A stretch of 64,000 bases of DNA from Halocaridina rubra. Its lineage: Eukaryota; Arthropoda; Malacostraca; Decapoda; Atyidae. Position 1 is the stretch's first letter; the number at the start of each line of letters is the position of its first letter. The notes beneath the pieces were generated by a model, which saw only the letters and a list, made by a program, of their open reading frames with translations, was not told the origin of the DNA and did no database searches. The DNA is taken from assembly GCA_037179515.1 (NCBI GenBank), contig JAXCGZ010009463.1, positions 105,001 to 169,000 of the forward strand, written 5' to 3'. The translations under genes and the position numbers were made by a program. Positions 11,071 to 25,695 of this stretch are shown here, in pieces.

Positions 11071-12240
11071 TCACACTCACACCTGCATCACAAACCAACT
11101 GTACAATATGAAGCACTTCACATAAAAAATTTCAGTTGAAATTTTGTCTAAATACATGGTGTTAGTATTTCATGTAATTATGGTCAAGGAGTCATCATAT
11201 GTATTTGTGGGCCTCAAACTCCTAATTCTTAAACCCAGGCCTGTAAGCTTTGTCCTAGCTTTTTTTTTTTTTTAAGATTCATTCAAATGAAAGACAAACA
11301 ATATTGTGTAAGTAATGAATAGCGGTAGTGTTGACTAGGCATACTTATGTAAAAGTTATGACTCAAAACTATAATGGTGTTCATTACTAGGGAAGGAAAA
11401 CCAAATTATTGGCATTTAATTCGAAAAAAGAAAATAGTACAAGAGTTGTAGCAGTTATTTAATTTAATTCTTGATGCAGTTATTTAATTGATTAATTATT
11501 AGGCGTCTCTATTTTGAAATAGGTGAAGATCCAATACCGAGTCATGATAAGGCGGATGGCACATATTGAAAATGAGGTGGAAATGGTCTAATGTGCTTCT
11601 TAAAGTAATATGAAATAGTCCTCTGTTGGGGTCACGGAATGCAAAAACAAACACATGATTGTACCGCACTGTGTAGTCTGTGATGGAAGGCAGTGATGTT
11701 CCTAGTTAGATAATAAAATACTCGTATAGTGTTCATTATCATCACACCATTGGGGATGAAATTAATTCAGAATATAGCGTGGGTAAAATGCTATATTGAA
11801 TGTAGATATTCTATAGGCTCATCATCATAAAGTTAAGAAATTTGATGCATTATTTTTATTAGAGTAACAATGCAAAAGAAAAAAAAAGTGTATGGTTATA
11901 ATTTTCTTTTTATTGCAACAGTTTCATGCATGAAATGCAGCTGTTTAATCTGTTTAACTTTGAATGAATCACATAGTGATATTACACAAAGCCTTGAAAA
12001 GGTTTTTGTTAAACACAAAATGGTTAATTGTAAAAAGCCTAGTGCAGAAGGCTCTAAACCTGCCGCGAACTTGATTTTAGATTAAGAGACCTTGTAGGAT
12101 GAGCGAGATCGAGCTCCGGAGAAGCCGGATTTCATTACGTGGCAAAAAAGAACGAAATAAAAAAAAAAGTTACGTTTGAGTTACAAACGCAAAGATGTAA
12201 CACCTTACACGGAGTTGCTTTTGGCCTAATCGATTATGTT

Positions 12241-12279
12241 CCTTCTTCTTCTTCTTCTTCTTCTTCTTCTTCTTCTTCT
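12241..12279. repeat. (TTC)n microsatellite
   Basis: About 12-13 perfect TTC units. Confidence 0.95.
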
Positions 12280-12499
12280 ATCCATATAGACTTCAGCGTA
12301 ATATGAATGTCATGTAAAGAGAGTGTCTTGGGATATCCAAACTGTTTGTTTAACCCTTAGAAAGCGGTGGTCATTCTACTTTGCGATTATTTTTTATAAA
12401 GTGATTTTATTTGATGTTACAGAGATGGTCTGGACCTAAAACCTTTTTTGTATGAATGTAACACCAGGACTGGTAAAAAATAAAAATAAAAAAAATCGA

Positions 12500-12600
12500 G
12501 CCTTGGCACGAAGAACACCAAGTAAAGAGAAACAGATGGAGTTTTGTGACTTGTCAGATGTGAAGTGATAGTAAAAGCTGTGACATTTACAGTATGTCAA
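12500..12600 (+). repeat. Dispersed repeat S6, copy 1
   Basis: A GAGAAACAGATGGAG...TTTTGTGACTTGTCAGATGTGAAG phrase is matched at about 37.97-38.04 kb by GAGAACAGATTGTGAG...TTTTGACTAGTCAGATGTGAAG. Both are followed by a similar GTGATA/GGGATAAT stretch. Element type unknown. Confidence 0.5.
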
Positions 12601-13264
12601 CAAAATATGCCATAAAATCTTAAGTAAAGAATTTGCATATTATGAAATATGATCTGAGTAAAGCTGTTTAGGATTATTTCAGAACCTGATGACATTGGTT
12701 GCGATATTATTATTATTATTATTATGAACTATAAAAGTCACAAATTAACGTCGCAAAGTTGAGCGATTGTCAAGAAATTATTATTATTATTATTATGTTA
12801 GTGTGTAGACTCTTGAATGCGGATTTCGACCAAAAAAAGTTTATGTAGTAGTTCAAGGTGGTTAGTTTTATGTTGTTAAGGGTGTGCCAAACACAAAGAG
12901 GATATAGGTTTTTTTTTTATTAGTTTTTTCTTGCTTTGTGCTTGTAATTTGCCTCTTTATTTTAACGCATTTTCCTTTTTTGATGAGTTAAGTATGTGCC
13001 AAAGTACTGGTATTATGCCATTATTATTTTTATTTGAATTTGGCATTGTAAATTCGTAAAAATTCGCTTTAGTTGAGAGATCTCTTTGTGTGTGGATAAT
13101 ATATCAATGAAAATTAATTCTAGTTGGGCAATAAATCTCATGATTTTAAGCTTTGGAATACATTCCTTATATAGATAATAAACATTAATGAAATTACGTT
13201 TAACCGAAACTAATTTTCAAGAGAGGTCTTTATTGCATATTGGTACTATTTTTTTTTTATAATA

Positions 13265-13266
<2 letters not shown>

Positions 13267-13337
<71 letters not shown>
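13267..13337. repeat. (TA)n microsatellite
   Basis: About 71 bp of TA. Confidence 0.97.
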
Positions 13338-13339
<2 letters not shown>

Positions 13340-13639
13340 GTCTTAAGGTATTAGTGTTTTGTATGAAATGCTTCACACTTTCAGGTTTATGTCTAAGCCA
13401 GTTATAAAGGTATCACCGGCTTCATCAGTGTGTTTGTAACTTGTTATTTAAGTCATCAGGAAAGCAACAATACAAAAATAATGTTGGTATACAAAGTCAG
13501 CTGCGGATGAGGGGCCCAACGGCATATCTTACCCACTTACCCTGTTGGTGAGGAGCTAAGAGGAGTAATTGAAGTATATTTTGCTTCTGGTGATTGTGTG
13601 ATTTCACTTGGCCACCCCCTTACCAGGGAGATAGCTGCC

Positions 13640-13770
<131 letters not shown>

Positions 13771-14167
13771 GAGGAAGCATCATGTAAAATTACTTGCGCG
13801 TTAAAAGGGATGTATTTAAAATTATTCTGTGTCGTCAGAAGATGCAATGGCTCACTGTAGAAGAGATATGTTCCGGTATTTTTTTTTCTTTAAACTATAG
13901 GGTGGTCGTCGCCGCCGTAGTCATGTCCTCGTCTACATCGTCATCGTACAACCTTGCATCGTACCTCATCCGCCTAGCAGGCATTCACCTCCTTCCAATC
14001 AACTCCACTCGAACACTCTCATAACCCTTCTTCCCCCTCCCCGTCCTCATCTGCTTCATCCCCCCCCTTCCTTCGCTTATATCTCAAGAACCCCACCACC
14101 TTACGCTTAACCCCCCCCAACACGTGCTCTTTCTCACTCTTTCATTCCTTTTTGAAATACGCATGCG

Positions 14168-14169
<2 letters not shown>

Positions 14170-14200
<31 letters not shown>
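14170..14200. repeat. (TC)n microsatellite
   Basis: About 30 bp of TC. Confidence 0.95.
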
Positions 14201-14204
<4 letters not shown>

Positions 14205-17037
14205 GTATAATAATTATATTTTGCAGACTTGGTGTTATTGCAATCCTTTTTCTTTTGCCGTTTGTTGAATGTTGCGTTATAAGTACAGTTCCCTACAGCA
14301 ACCATGACAAAATCGAAATGACAGTAGATCATAACAGAGGGACATCTAAATGTCAATATTAGCTCTAGGTCCCTTTTTGAAGACGTTTCCATTTCATAAA
14401 AATTTTAACCTTCAGGTTCCAGATGGTGTAGATCTTTTTCAGCCGGTTTACATCTAATTTATTTCTTGAAAGTTTATGTGGATAGAAGGATCGCGATCTA
14501 ACTTTTGGAGGAGAGATTAAAGGTTAAAACGTACAGTTTGTAAAGAACGAAGTAGACTGACTTTCTTTAATGTCTGTTTTAACAACCTCTTTTTCGCCAT
14601 ATCTAACGAAAAGTAACCTTTTCGAATGCAAAGCTATTTCTAACTGTCCGTGTTAACTTACATTTATGCTATTAATACTCTTTGCTTTTGATGATGAATA
14701 AGATGAAGTAATAAGGAAGGTATCTTAGAAGAAGAAGGGAAGGAGCATAAGAATTCTGAAAGTTACTTTCAAACGTATACGATCAAGGTGGTGTTTAAAA
14801 AACACAGCTTGTGTACTTAGTGAAATATATTTTATAATGACGCATATAATGACATTTTCATACAACATGGGGTCATAAAATGATGTATATTGCATATTGT
14901 CGCTGGTTCCTCTTTTTTTGTTTCTTTTTTGTACAGTTTATATACATATTTGCAAAGTAAGCCATTTGCTACCAGCAATATGGTCGGCCGAAGTCCAGAG
15001 GAATATTGTAAATGAATAAATATGTGAGTAGATTTATAGAATATATACAGTAATAGATGTATGTTCATATACTAAGTCAAGTGTGGTTTATGTTAGTGAA
15101 TGAAATTTATCTTTACGTATTAAGTTATCCATATTATAAGGAAAAGTCAGATAGTTCAGTATATTTTGTGAGTGATTCAGAATCGTGAAACGAAAACTGA
15201 ACTCTCCTTCGAGTGAGAAAAAGAGTGCAACCCTCCACGTAAGAGACGGAACAGACACTAAGGAACACCATTTTCGTGGGATTAAATCCTCGTTTTAGTG
15301 TGTCCAAATACAAGGCGAAAACTGTGATGCAGAAGTGATAGTAGTGTTTCTAATGGTTTAAGTGAAGGATTGGATGTAAATGACAAACTTATATGTTTGT
15401 ATTAATAATGTAAATTGATGTGATGTGATCTCTTTTTATTTACTGGAAGCGTTTCTTTTCAAATTTAGCCTGAAAATTCAAAGAAAATAAAGTCTGGACA
15501 TTTATTATTACGCGTTTATTATTATTTAAGGTATTGTACAAACTTTATTTTCCTGTTATAAATCATAGACTAGATTAATGTCAAGATATATTTCCGTTTA
15601 GTGAGAGCATTGGTGATATTATATTGTTTTGAAAAAGGGACATGGCTTAAGGACATTTTGAAGGGCTGATTGAGTAAACTGTGAAGTAAGCATATCAGTA
15701 CTGTGAAAAAATAATCAGTACAGTGACATTTTTTTTTTATTACAAAACCAACATGGAAGCTTCTGTTAGCGTTATGCTTTCTCGCTGAATATTTATACTG
15801 TATTGGTTTTGCATTTAAAATCTCATGGTACACGCAACTAATGAAATGGAAATATTTATATGCATTAAATGGAGTATATGTATGCATTCGTGTTAAAATG
15901 CACAGATATATACAATGATATGTACCGTGCATCGGTACATTCGTGGATTACAGTGTAAACTATGTAGTATAATGAATAATGTTAAGTACCTAAACTTTTG
16001 TAGGAAAACGTTGATAGTATTATGCATTTAGATTTTTATTTTTACAGTTTCACTTATGTATAAGTCTAAAATGCTGACCTGCTGATAAAAAGGTTATTAC
16101 TTTTTTTTATTGGTATTAAAAAAGAGAAGCACATCGCAGATATCCTGAAAGTTTAATGAAATTAAGCCAGCACATGACTAGAATTTACATGCCATTAAGG
16201 TGACCTTGTTGTATAGGTGGCAGGTGACCTTTTGAAATGCAGGTTAGCATTTAAGGGCAAAGAAAACGCCCCCACAAACCTATGGGGAATGGAGGTGTGC
16301 ACTGCCACCCGTCCTCCTTGACTAAATAAGTAATTGGTGCACTGTTCTTCCAAAATGTATATGCAGCCATTATTATTATTATTATATTATCATCATCATT
16401 ATTATCAGTAATATAATTATTATCACGATGGGCGAATAGGTTAAAAGTACAATATATAGACAAGCTGTTATTTGTTCAAACAGATCACTATATTCATGAC
16501 GTTTATACCATGCAATTATGATAAATGTTACATTTATCCTTTACTCTGTAGAAATACTTTGGTAAAATTTCATGCACATTAATTTTGGACCCATCAGAAT
16601 CATAGAGGACAAAACCTACGACCAAAGGTAGACATTTTTAGTTTTATTCATTCTAACAGAGACACTGTTTCCAGTATAGTTACGGTGTACAAGTATAAGA
16701 CATTTGTCATATTAAATCGACGTTGACTCATAATAGCAGTGTTTTAGTTAAATTGCCATATACAGTCATTTTTTACCGATCCATAATATAGTAAACAGAA
16801 TTGCAAACAAACAAGTGTAATGGACAAAGAAGACACTATCGGCACCAGTGTAATAATTACCTATTTAAAATAGGAGGAGGACCTTCTTCGCCTCCGTAAT
16901 AAACTCGTTCGCTTTTTTTTTCCTTTTTTTTTTGTTTACACTTAGTATTTTATTTTTTTGTTTGCTTTCTGTTACCTTTACTCATCTTTTATTTTCGTTA
17001 TCCGCTGCATCTTTCTTGAGCAATTCTTCACCTCTCG

Positions 17038-17040
<3 letters not shown>

Positions 17041-17105
<65 letters not shown>
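17041..17105. repeat. (TA)n microsatellite
   Basis: About 65 bp of TA ending in ACACAC. Confidence 0.96.
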
Positions 17106-17110
<5 letters not shown>

Positions 17111-17654
17111 CCTTTCTAATATAATTTTAGTTGTTTCTTCGTCTGGTCTAATTTTTGACATGTTTTCTTATTTGTATGATGTGCTGATTTATAAATAAAT
17201 GTACGATGAGAAATTATTGTTATTGATATTATTATTATTATTATATAAAAATAGTTTATGATAGGTTTTTCCAAGAAATTTTAATTTTGTTTCTTCTTAA
17301 TTTTCATTATGAGAATAATAGTTTTTAATGGTATTAATCATGTAATGGACCTTGAGTAATTAGAAAAATGTGAAATTAAATTTTGCAGTGATCATCACAC
17401 CCATTTTGAAATTGTTTAAAGTGAGAAACTTGATAAAATTTCTTAAATTGTGTGTTACAGAATATTTTGTAAAATTATTATTGCTCTCAACAATATATAC
17501 AGCCATTTATTGCACTTATTTTTTTTATAGATATTTTGAAATTGTTACTTTAGTTAATATGTTACATGAATTATTTACTACATTTTCGCAAATTTAGTTC
17601 ATTAAGATGAACTTCGATCTTTGTGAATATGGCGATGATTATTCTGCTTTAGAA

Positions 17655-17657
<3 letters not shown>

Positions 17658-17693
<36 letters not shown>
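17658..17693. repeat. (TTA)n microsatellite
   Basis: About 12 TTA units. Confidence 0.95.
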
Positions 17694-18933
17694 GGGTTTT
17701 GTATACTTTTATCGCAAACGAATAGCTCTGTATAGGGAGACAGCAAGAGAGAGACAGAGAAGTTTTGAATCTCACGTACCCTACAAGCCAATGGGAGATG
17801 TACCGAGTGTTTGTGCTTGGGCATTGCAGATTACAATTTATGTTAATTCCGCCGACTCCTGCTTTAATCAGGGCTGGAAAATGGAGGGGGTGGGTGGGTG
17901 GGACGAGGGAAGGGATTAACTTGGTGGTATTTTACATATGCAGTAGAAGTTGCCGTGAAAGAAGTAGCTAAACCCTCTGATAGGCCATCCATCCCGTGAC
18001 CCCGTGTATAACCCCCCTTACTCAACAACAACAACAGCCAGGAGTTGCAGTTGGAGTAGTAGGAACAATAAAGCGGCATCGAGGAGCGTGATCCGGGTTG
18101 CTCAGCAGGAGGTCCCCTCCCCCCCTCCTCATCCTCCTTCGCCTTTTGGATCTGGCCCTCCCGTTCCTCCTCCCCCTGCTATGCTCTTGCTGCTGCCTTC
18201 GCCGTGTCCGGGTCCTGCTCTTGTGTGTATGTTTGTGTGTGTGGGGAGGACCTGCTGACCTTGTACCCACACCCTGATCCCCTTCCCTTTCTTTATTGTC
18301 TTCTTCCCTCATACTCTACCATATATGCCTTATATTGCACCTCACCTTTGTTTTTTGGGGGGTTGGATGGGGGTGAAGGAAACAGTCAAATAATAAACCT
18401 TATTATTACTGACTGCCAATTATCATCCGTGTTTTTAGTTTGCCATTTTTTTTCCTTAGGATGAATTGTGGGGAGGGCGGTTGTTATATTAAATATGTCT
18501 TACGATCATTTAGTGTTTATTTTTAGCATTCCCGGATGTTACTATGCGTTGTGAAGTTTTACATACGGTTATTGTTTTTATGTATGAATTAGATCGAGCC
18601 TTAGACTAGGTGTCTTAATTATATAATTTGTTATAAGGGTGGCAATTTACACTTCGTATTTCTGTGTGTGTGTGTCACCTTCAAATATGTAATTGGAAAG
18701 CTCACTCGATAAGTATTACAGCGTGTCCACCTTCATTTTGATTATTCTCTTTGAAACATATTCAAAACATTATTTGCATAGCAGTAAGCGGGGTCATCTG
18801 GTAAACATGATCATCAAATTAAATCACAATACTGGAGTTTTTTCTTAGAACTATTAAACCAATAATTTTTACTTGGTGTCATTTGCCCGTAGGGGCTCTC
18901 TCTAAGATGCACGGATAGAGGATCTTTTGGAGT

Positions 18934-19135
18934 TGAATAGGACTGTCCAGGACAGCGCGGTGTTAAGTCTTTCTTTAGCTACGATTCTTTTTCCATGCCT
19001 ACATCAACACCGGATATTATTTGATATTCGTTACACGTCGATTATCCCCTACATTCGACAATCCATAACACTCCCCTTCTGTTTCTCTTTGCTTTATGCT
19101 TTTTTTTTTAGAACCCGGGCCTGGTGGGAGCGGTT
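18934..19135. repeat. Dispersed repeat S5, copy 1
   Basis: Shares with 25490-25695 and 62380-62517 the ordered phrases ATGCCTACATCAACACCG, GGATATTCGTTACACGTC, ATTATCCC and CCTGTTTCTCTTTG, plus a GTCCAGGACA phrase shared with the 25 kb copy. Non-coding; class unknown, possibly SINE or MITE. Confidence 0.7.
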
Positions 19136-19386
19136 TCATACTTAAAAAGTATTTCGCTGTCAACAATTGAATATTGTTGTAGTTTAATTCATTCCAAATT
19201 GTGAAGGTAATGAATGCAGATGATATTTCCATCGACTATGATGCTACTACTTCACATAATTGTTAGGAGGAATGATGATATTACAAATGAACAAACAAAA
19301 ATCATTTTCAAACTATGACCTTCTGGAGAGGGTTGAAATATTTTCCTTTTCGTACGTATAAGTACTAATAATATCCTTCTTTGATT

Positions 19387-19390
<4 letters not shown>

Positions 19391-19471
<81 letters not shown>
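19391..19471. repeat. (TA)n microsatellite
   Basis: About 80 bp of TA. Confidence 0.97.
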
Positions 19472-19475
<4 letters not shown>

Positions 19476-19724
19476 TGCGATTAATACGTATACAGTATAT
19501 TGTTTGATGTTCCTTGATTTACTTAGTGTAATGAAACTTGGATATTATTTACTATAAATAGTAATGGAAATAATTTACAAACTACATATTCTTTGTCTTC
19601 ATATTACGATGATTAAAATTTGATTCCTTACGCTGTCATATGATCGTCCATCATCATCCTCTTTTCACTTACGTCATTGGAAACCGTCATTTTGCCTTTC
19701 CTTCAATTCTTTCGTACCCTGGAA

Positions 19725-19824
<100 letters not shown>

Positions 19825-20598
19825 ATGAATTCGGTTCGCAGTGGCAGTAGTTTCAGGTTTGATCCTAGCAACTTGGCAGTTCTATAACACTTTGGCCGCT
19901 TTAGGGTTAAAGAGAACCGATTGTAAGAGAGGACCTTAACGAAGTTATCCAACATGCACTAAAAGATGCCTTTAATTCTCTCTCTCACACACACATAGGA
20001 TTGCCCCCAAAGCTTTCCAGCGCCTTTGCAAACTCTCACTCATCTTTTCCCTCCTTCACTCTCTTTCTCTCCTCTCACATCATACCTCGGCGTACCCTGA
20101 AGTCCTCCTCCTCCAGCCCAAACGCCTTCCTCTTATCTCTCTTTCTCGGTCTTTCTCTCTCCGTACCCAGAGAAAATCATCTTTGGCGTCCCCTTTCCGT
20201 CCCTCACTAGCTCTCCGAGTTCCTCCTCCTACGCCCCCAACTTCTCTGACTCCTATTTTCCGCTCTCCCCCATATGAAATCCTCCCGCCCGCTCCTATCG
20301 TATTCTTGTCGGGGCACAACTTTCGTACTGTTCACGATCTTTGTTACATACATAATGCACCGGGGAGTGGGGTTGATCACTTAAATGTAAAATATATTAC
20401 GTAGAATTCCGCTAAAACTTTACCTGTCGTCTCTCTTTTTTTTCGCTAGGATGCTAATGGCTACTGATGGATCACCAACAAAGTGATCTGGACTGCTGTT
20501 GATTATCGTAAGAAATATTGTTCCCTTCTGCGGATCTACCACTGGCATATCTAGAGCAGCATTTTCGCATTGTAGAGCTGAACCCCTTCATGTTCATA

Positions 20599-20599
<1 letters not shown>

Positions 20600-20691
<92 letters not shown>

Positions 20692-20700
20692 ATATATATT
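20600..20700. repeat. (TA)n microsatellite
   Basis: About 100 bp of TA with one TT phase break near 20680. Confidence 0.97.
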
Positions 20701-21349
20701 AAACTTAGCAAGTTTTCTCTTCAAAGAATAACTCGAAATATATTGTACTCATCATACCCGTGATCTGTCCTACCATTCATTCAGCCATTCATCCTAATAT
20801 ACTTCACCTGCCTTGAATTTATTTTTAGTCCTCATCGTTTTCACGAATCCACTACCCCCAACCACTGGATCTCTTTCCCCCCACCCCGCATAATATGTAT
20901 TCCTTAGGGCCCGTGAGTCGCCAAAACTGAAGGTTTTGGGTCAATATAGAGCTGCTGCGTGATTAGACCTTAGGAGTATTCGGGTTCTTTCCGGGGGAAG
21001 GGGCTGGGTGTGTGCCTTGTTTAGGGAATGGGAGGGAGGTTTGTTGGATTAGAGGATGTTAGGTGGAGGGCGGGAGGGAGTTAGGATATACCAGGGGGGT
21101 TACGTTGGCGTGTTGTGGATGACCTTTTCTTTACCGAAGATCCGGCCTCGTATCCCACTGCCGAAGGTTATATGATGAACATGGTTATAACTGACTGGGA
21201 TTGGGCTTGACATCCGCTTCATCGTGAACAATCAACAATGAAACACGTGAATAATAATAGTATTAATATTATTATCATTATTATTTATTAAAATTATGGA
21301 CAGAACACGCAAGTTTTTAGACGATCTGCATTATTAGTATTAAAAACGA

Positions 21350-21452
<103 letters not shown>

Positions 21453-22112
21453 GTTGACGGAACATATTGATAGTATATTGAATTTGCAAATGGAGCGGCC
21501 TAAAGAATATTTCTTCTTTAAAATGTGGCACCTTGACAACACATGGGTCTCCTTTAGTTGAAGTGACCTAACAATACGTGGTTCTCCTTTAATATTCAGT
21601 CACAGAGTGAGGGAGGGAGAGCCTTCTCTTCTAGGCAAACAGAAAGCTCTCCTTTAGTGCACTGACCTGGCGCACACAAGTGTATACCCCCTCTCTCTCT
21701 CTCTCTCCCGTCACGATTAGAAATAACCATTATTCACCATGTAATTCCTTTTCTTCCTCTTCCCACCTGTAGACCTCTCAATTAGTCATTTTTCCCTTGC
21801 CTCTATTTCCCTTTTGTTGATTGAAGGTCTCCCATATTATTGGCTAAACTACTGTTTCTGTTTACAAACTAAAAAATGCAAATTCATTATCCAGCGCGTC
21901 ATAAAAAGAGACTAAATGTAATGAGCATATGAGGTCGATGAAACGAAAACTCTTCATATGTATTCCTAGTGTCATAGGAAATATCTAAAAGTGATAGGGA
22001 CGTGAGGGCTCAATATTCCTTCTTGAAGCGATACATCAGACATGGGAGACATAGATTGAAAGGAGTATATTAGCATTTCATTACCTTATTTCTTTTGTTA
22101 CCGACACACGCA

Positions 22113-22221
<109 letters not shown>

Positions 22222-22399
22222 GATTTCGTTTGAAGAGGGATGGTTGTTGTTGTTGTAACAGAAGAGCACCATGATGTAATTTGGTTGGCATAACTGCTTG
22301 TCGAATACTCCACATCCTGTTCGCCTCTCGACTCATCCTCTACCAGCCATCCTTACCCAGCCTATCCTCCTCCAATCCTTGCTCACTCCTACTACTACT

Positions 22400-22514
<115 letters not shown>

Positions 22515-23479
22515 GTTTTAGTCTCTTAGCTTCACCGCTCGCACCTTTATGTTAATCGCCGTCCTCTACCTATGTCGTTTATAATATTTGAACTTTTTCA
22601 ACTTCTTTAAAGCACCGAATTTTGAGGTTTATATGCCTTTATAGCTTTATAATAATAATAATTACAATGTTGAGAATAGTCAAGAGATTAGTATTCTCAT
22701 CTGATTTGAACATATCTTTATATTTTTTTAAAATTCCAATGTATGGATAGGCCTATTTAAACCGGGTGTATTTACAAATTGGGCAGTGTAATTTTTTTCT
22801 TGTAAAGTTACCATGAAGAATTCAAAAAAAAAAGTATTTCTTAAAAAATCCGGCTTGTTTTTGTTTTCATGTTTTGAAATTCATCCATATAGACCCGCAA
22901 ATAAATAAATTATCTATATATTTTAAGCTTAGAACAATGGCCATTGAGATAGCCTATTTTTTTTTCAATTTTATATATGAGATGGCAATTTTCTCTCGTA
23001 ACCATTTGGGAAATAAATCGTCGCCTTATACAGACAGTGTTTGGTAGTGATCATGCAAATAAGATATATATGTTTTCCTCTTCATCTTTCGTTGTTTTCT
23101 GAAAGTTTTATTTTATTTGCATTCTTTTAAATTCTTGTTGTTTGTAAATTATTTTATACTTAGATGTATGTAGTGCGTCTTTTTTAAATACACAAATGTC
23201 AGTGTTTCTCTTGCCTAACGTTAAATATTTATTTTCATGCTTCTTGGGTATTCTCAGATAAATATGTCTTTTCCTTTTAACTTGATTTTTCAATGACTGA
23301 TTTGAATCAGTATAAAACTTTATTGTATATATATTTAGTAGTGATAACTCTTGTTTTTCGATATCGTACTGTAAAAGAAGGCTACAAACCCTGACTAACA
23401 TTTATATATAAACTCCCCTCGTCAGTATACACTCACTCTGGGCTATGTTTACTGTACTGGTTCCTGCCCTTTGTATAGG

Positions 23480-23481
<2 letters not shown>

Positions 23482-23560
<79 letters not shown>
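23482..23560. repeat. (TA)n microsatellite
   Basis: About 79 bp of TA. Confidence 0.97.
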
Positions 23561-23562
<2 letters not shown>

Positions 23563-24159
23563 TGAAAGTTGCATTCATAGAATTGAGAGAAAGTAGGATT
23601 ATAGCCTAGTAGCCATTTTGTAGTGAATAAAAACCACTGTGCTTACATTAGATAGCTTTAGATGGAGAATGTGATGATGATGATGATATAATTTCGTACA
23701 TAGGTGTCATATTATATACAACTAGTGCTGTGATAGATAGCTGTTAAGACTTAACGATGATGATGAAGATGATGATATTGTAATACAACTCATATATTGA
23801 AGAATGCTTGTGGTTGCCTAAACCTGCTTTATACGATACACACAAAGGACCATAAAACTATTTTTGTTACCAGAAGAAATTTCGCATAGTAACGCATTCA
23901 TACCACATATTACTTTTATTATTATCATAATTATTGTCCATAACGAGAACAAGAGTTACTGCAGCGAGAGAGAGAGAGAGAATGAGAAGAAAGTAATGTT
24001 AAGGAATGTTTTCGCAGCCTCTAAATATTTGTATTTTAGTTTTTATTTATTCTTGATATTTGTTGTAGTCGCGGAGCCTTCTTCCCAAATAGCCCTAAAA
24101 AAAAAGAAGGGGGAGACTTTTCGCATCTGTGAAGTCATTTACACATCATCTTTTTACCC

Positions 24160-24240
24160 CTTGGTCGAGATTCGAACCCAGAACGCACATGACAATCCTT
24201 GAATGTGCTTAATAATACCTTTAGCATGTTGATTCATTGA
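24160..24240 (-). repeat. tRNA-derived SINE remnant
   Basis: The minus strand reads GTTCTGGGTTCGAATCTCGACC, a good pol III B-box/T-loop, preceded by a degenerate A-box area (CATGCTAAAGGTATTATTAA). No tRNA fold is complete. Confidence 0.45.
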
Positions 24241-24303
24241 CATGTGTGTTCCATGTGCGAATCCTTGCTAGGAGCAAAAATGGATTTCATGTTCTCACAT
24301 ATG

Positions 24304-24316
24304 AAAAAAAAAAAAT

Positions 24317-24386
<70 letters not shown>
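24304..24386. repeat. Poly(A) plus (TA)n
   Basis: About 12 A, then about 70 bp of TA with one phase break. Confidence 0.95.
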
Positions 24387-24392
<6 letters not shown>

Positions 24393-24845
24393 GGCGCCAA
24401 AATACTAATGTTATTTAATTACATACATTACTTCATGAATTTTGCATCAACATCGCTTATAAATATAAATTAAAAAGCATCTTTTTATTTTTTCATGCGT
24501 TCATCATTCAGTCTATGAGTGTTCATTTTGATATTAATATATTTTTTGGAGTAATTATTGTAAAGAAGCAGTTTATATCTCTCCCTTGTGGCTAAAAAAA
24601 AAAAATACTCATACACTCCATTGCTTCTTAGCGGCTGTGTTTTAGCATTTCTATAAAAAAGAGAAAAAACAGTAAAATAAATGAATAAATTTAATATTTG
24701 TCCTTTCAATATTAACATCCTTTTCTTCGTGTCATTTTGCTTCTTATGTAATTGATGTTTAGTTATTACTAGGAAATAATGATAAAACTTATTTTTCTTT
24801 AATTGGGTGAGGTTGTCTATTGTACATGCAGTCAATATGTGCTTT

Positions 24846-24858
24846 ATTATTATTATTA

Positions 24859-24890
<32 letters not shown>

Positions 24891-24976
24891 TGAACATAAT
24901 CAAATTCCCCTTGGCGAGTTTCAAGGTTGAAATGAATATCAAAGTAAATATTTATTATTATTATTATTATTATTAT
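24846..24976. repeat. Two (TTA)n arrays
   Basis: 24846-24890 and 24951-24976, separated by about 60 bp of unrelated sequence. Confidence 0.9.
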
Positions 24977-25087
24977 AACTATCAAATACTACTTAGGCAA
25001 TTTTTTTGTTGAAATTAATAATAAAATGTCAATATTTAGATGATATAAAAGAATCGAAACTTATTCGGATTAGTCATCTATGTATAT

Positions 25088-25190
25088 ATTTATCTATACA
25101 CAGTAGCCCCATTCCCCCATGTAAGTAGGGTGGCCGAGCCAAAGAACTCGCATTCACCACGAGCCGAGACACACACCAGTTACTCCTCAT
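25088..25190 (+). repeat. Dispersed repeat S4, copy 1 (5' part)
   Basis: CCCCCATGTAAGTAGGGTGG followed by CCGAGCCAAAGAA matches TCCCCTTATAAGTGGGGTTG plus CTGAGTCAAAGAA at 50.1 kb, and a degenerate version at 63.35 kb. The 3' part of the family (ACGACACGCAGGGG) is not visible here. Confidence 0.6.
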
Positions 25191-25489
25191 AGCTCTTTGG
25201 AGGGTAATGGGTTGCCTTATTCCCCCCCCCCCCTTCCACCCTCTTGCTTGGGGCTTCCACAGGACGGATGGGCACGGATAATCTGCTGTGAGGCCCGTGA
25301 GTAGATCAGTCATACAGTAGGCAAATGATGTCATTTTAGATGCTTATAGTCTAGGACTGAGGCAAAAATTAGTGCCTAATATGGGATTGAGATTGAACGC
25401 TGGTATTATGATAACTAATATTTTAAACTTACTTTTTGTGAGATTAGGTTAGATAATGGTAGGTTTAGCTAGCCTAACCGAACAGTCAG

Positions 25490-25695
25490 CTGAAGGTCGT
25501 TTAGACTTAAATGGGTCTGTCCAGGATACTCCGATGTTAGTCTTCCTTCAGTCGGTTCTTTTTTCTATGCCTACATCATCATTGAATATTCTTGGATATT
25601 CGTTACGCTTGTCTTATTATCCCTTCGCATCTGACTAGTCACTACACTCCATCCCGGTTTCTCTTTACTTAAAGTTTCCTTGCTCAGGTCCGATG
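25490..25695. repeat. Dispersed repeat S5, copy 2
   Basis: Carries the S5 phrases ATGCCTACATCATCATTGAA, TTGGATATTCGTTACGCTTG and ATTATCCCTTCGCATCTGAC in the same order and orientation as copies 1 and 3. Confidence 0.7.

Noticed and set aside
18004..18258. Pro/Ser-rich frame that could be an exon
   Set aside because: Composition follows a C-rich patch; no clear acceptor, phase or finger residues like those of the called exons.
20001..20404. Ser/Pro-rich frames on both strands
   Set aside because: CT-rich simple sequence; no domain or splice support.
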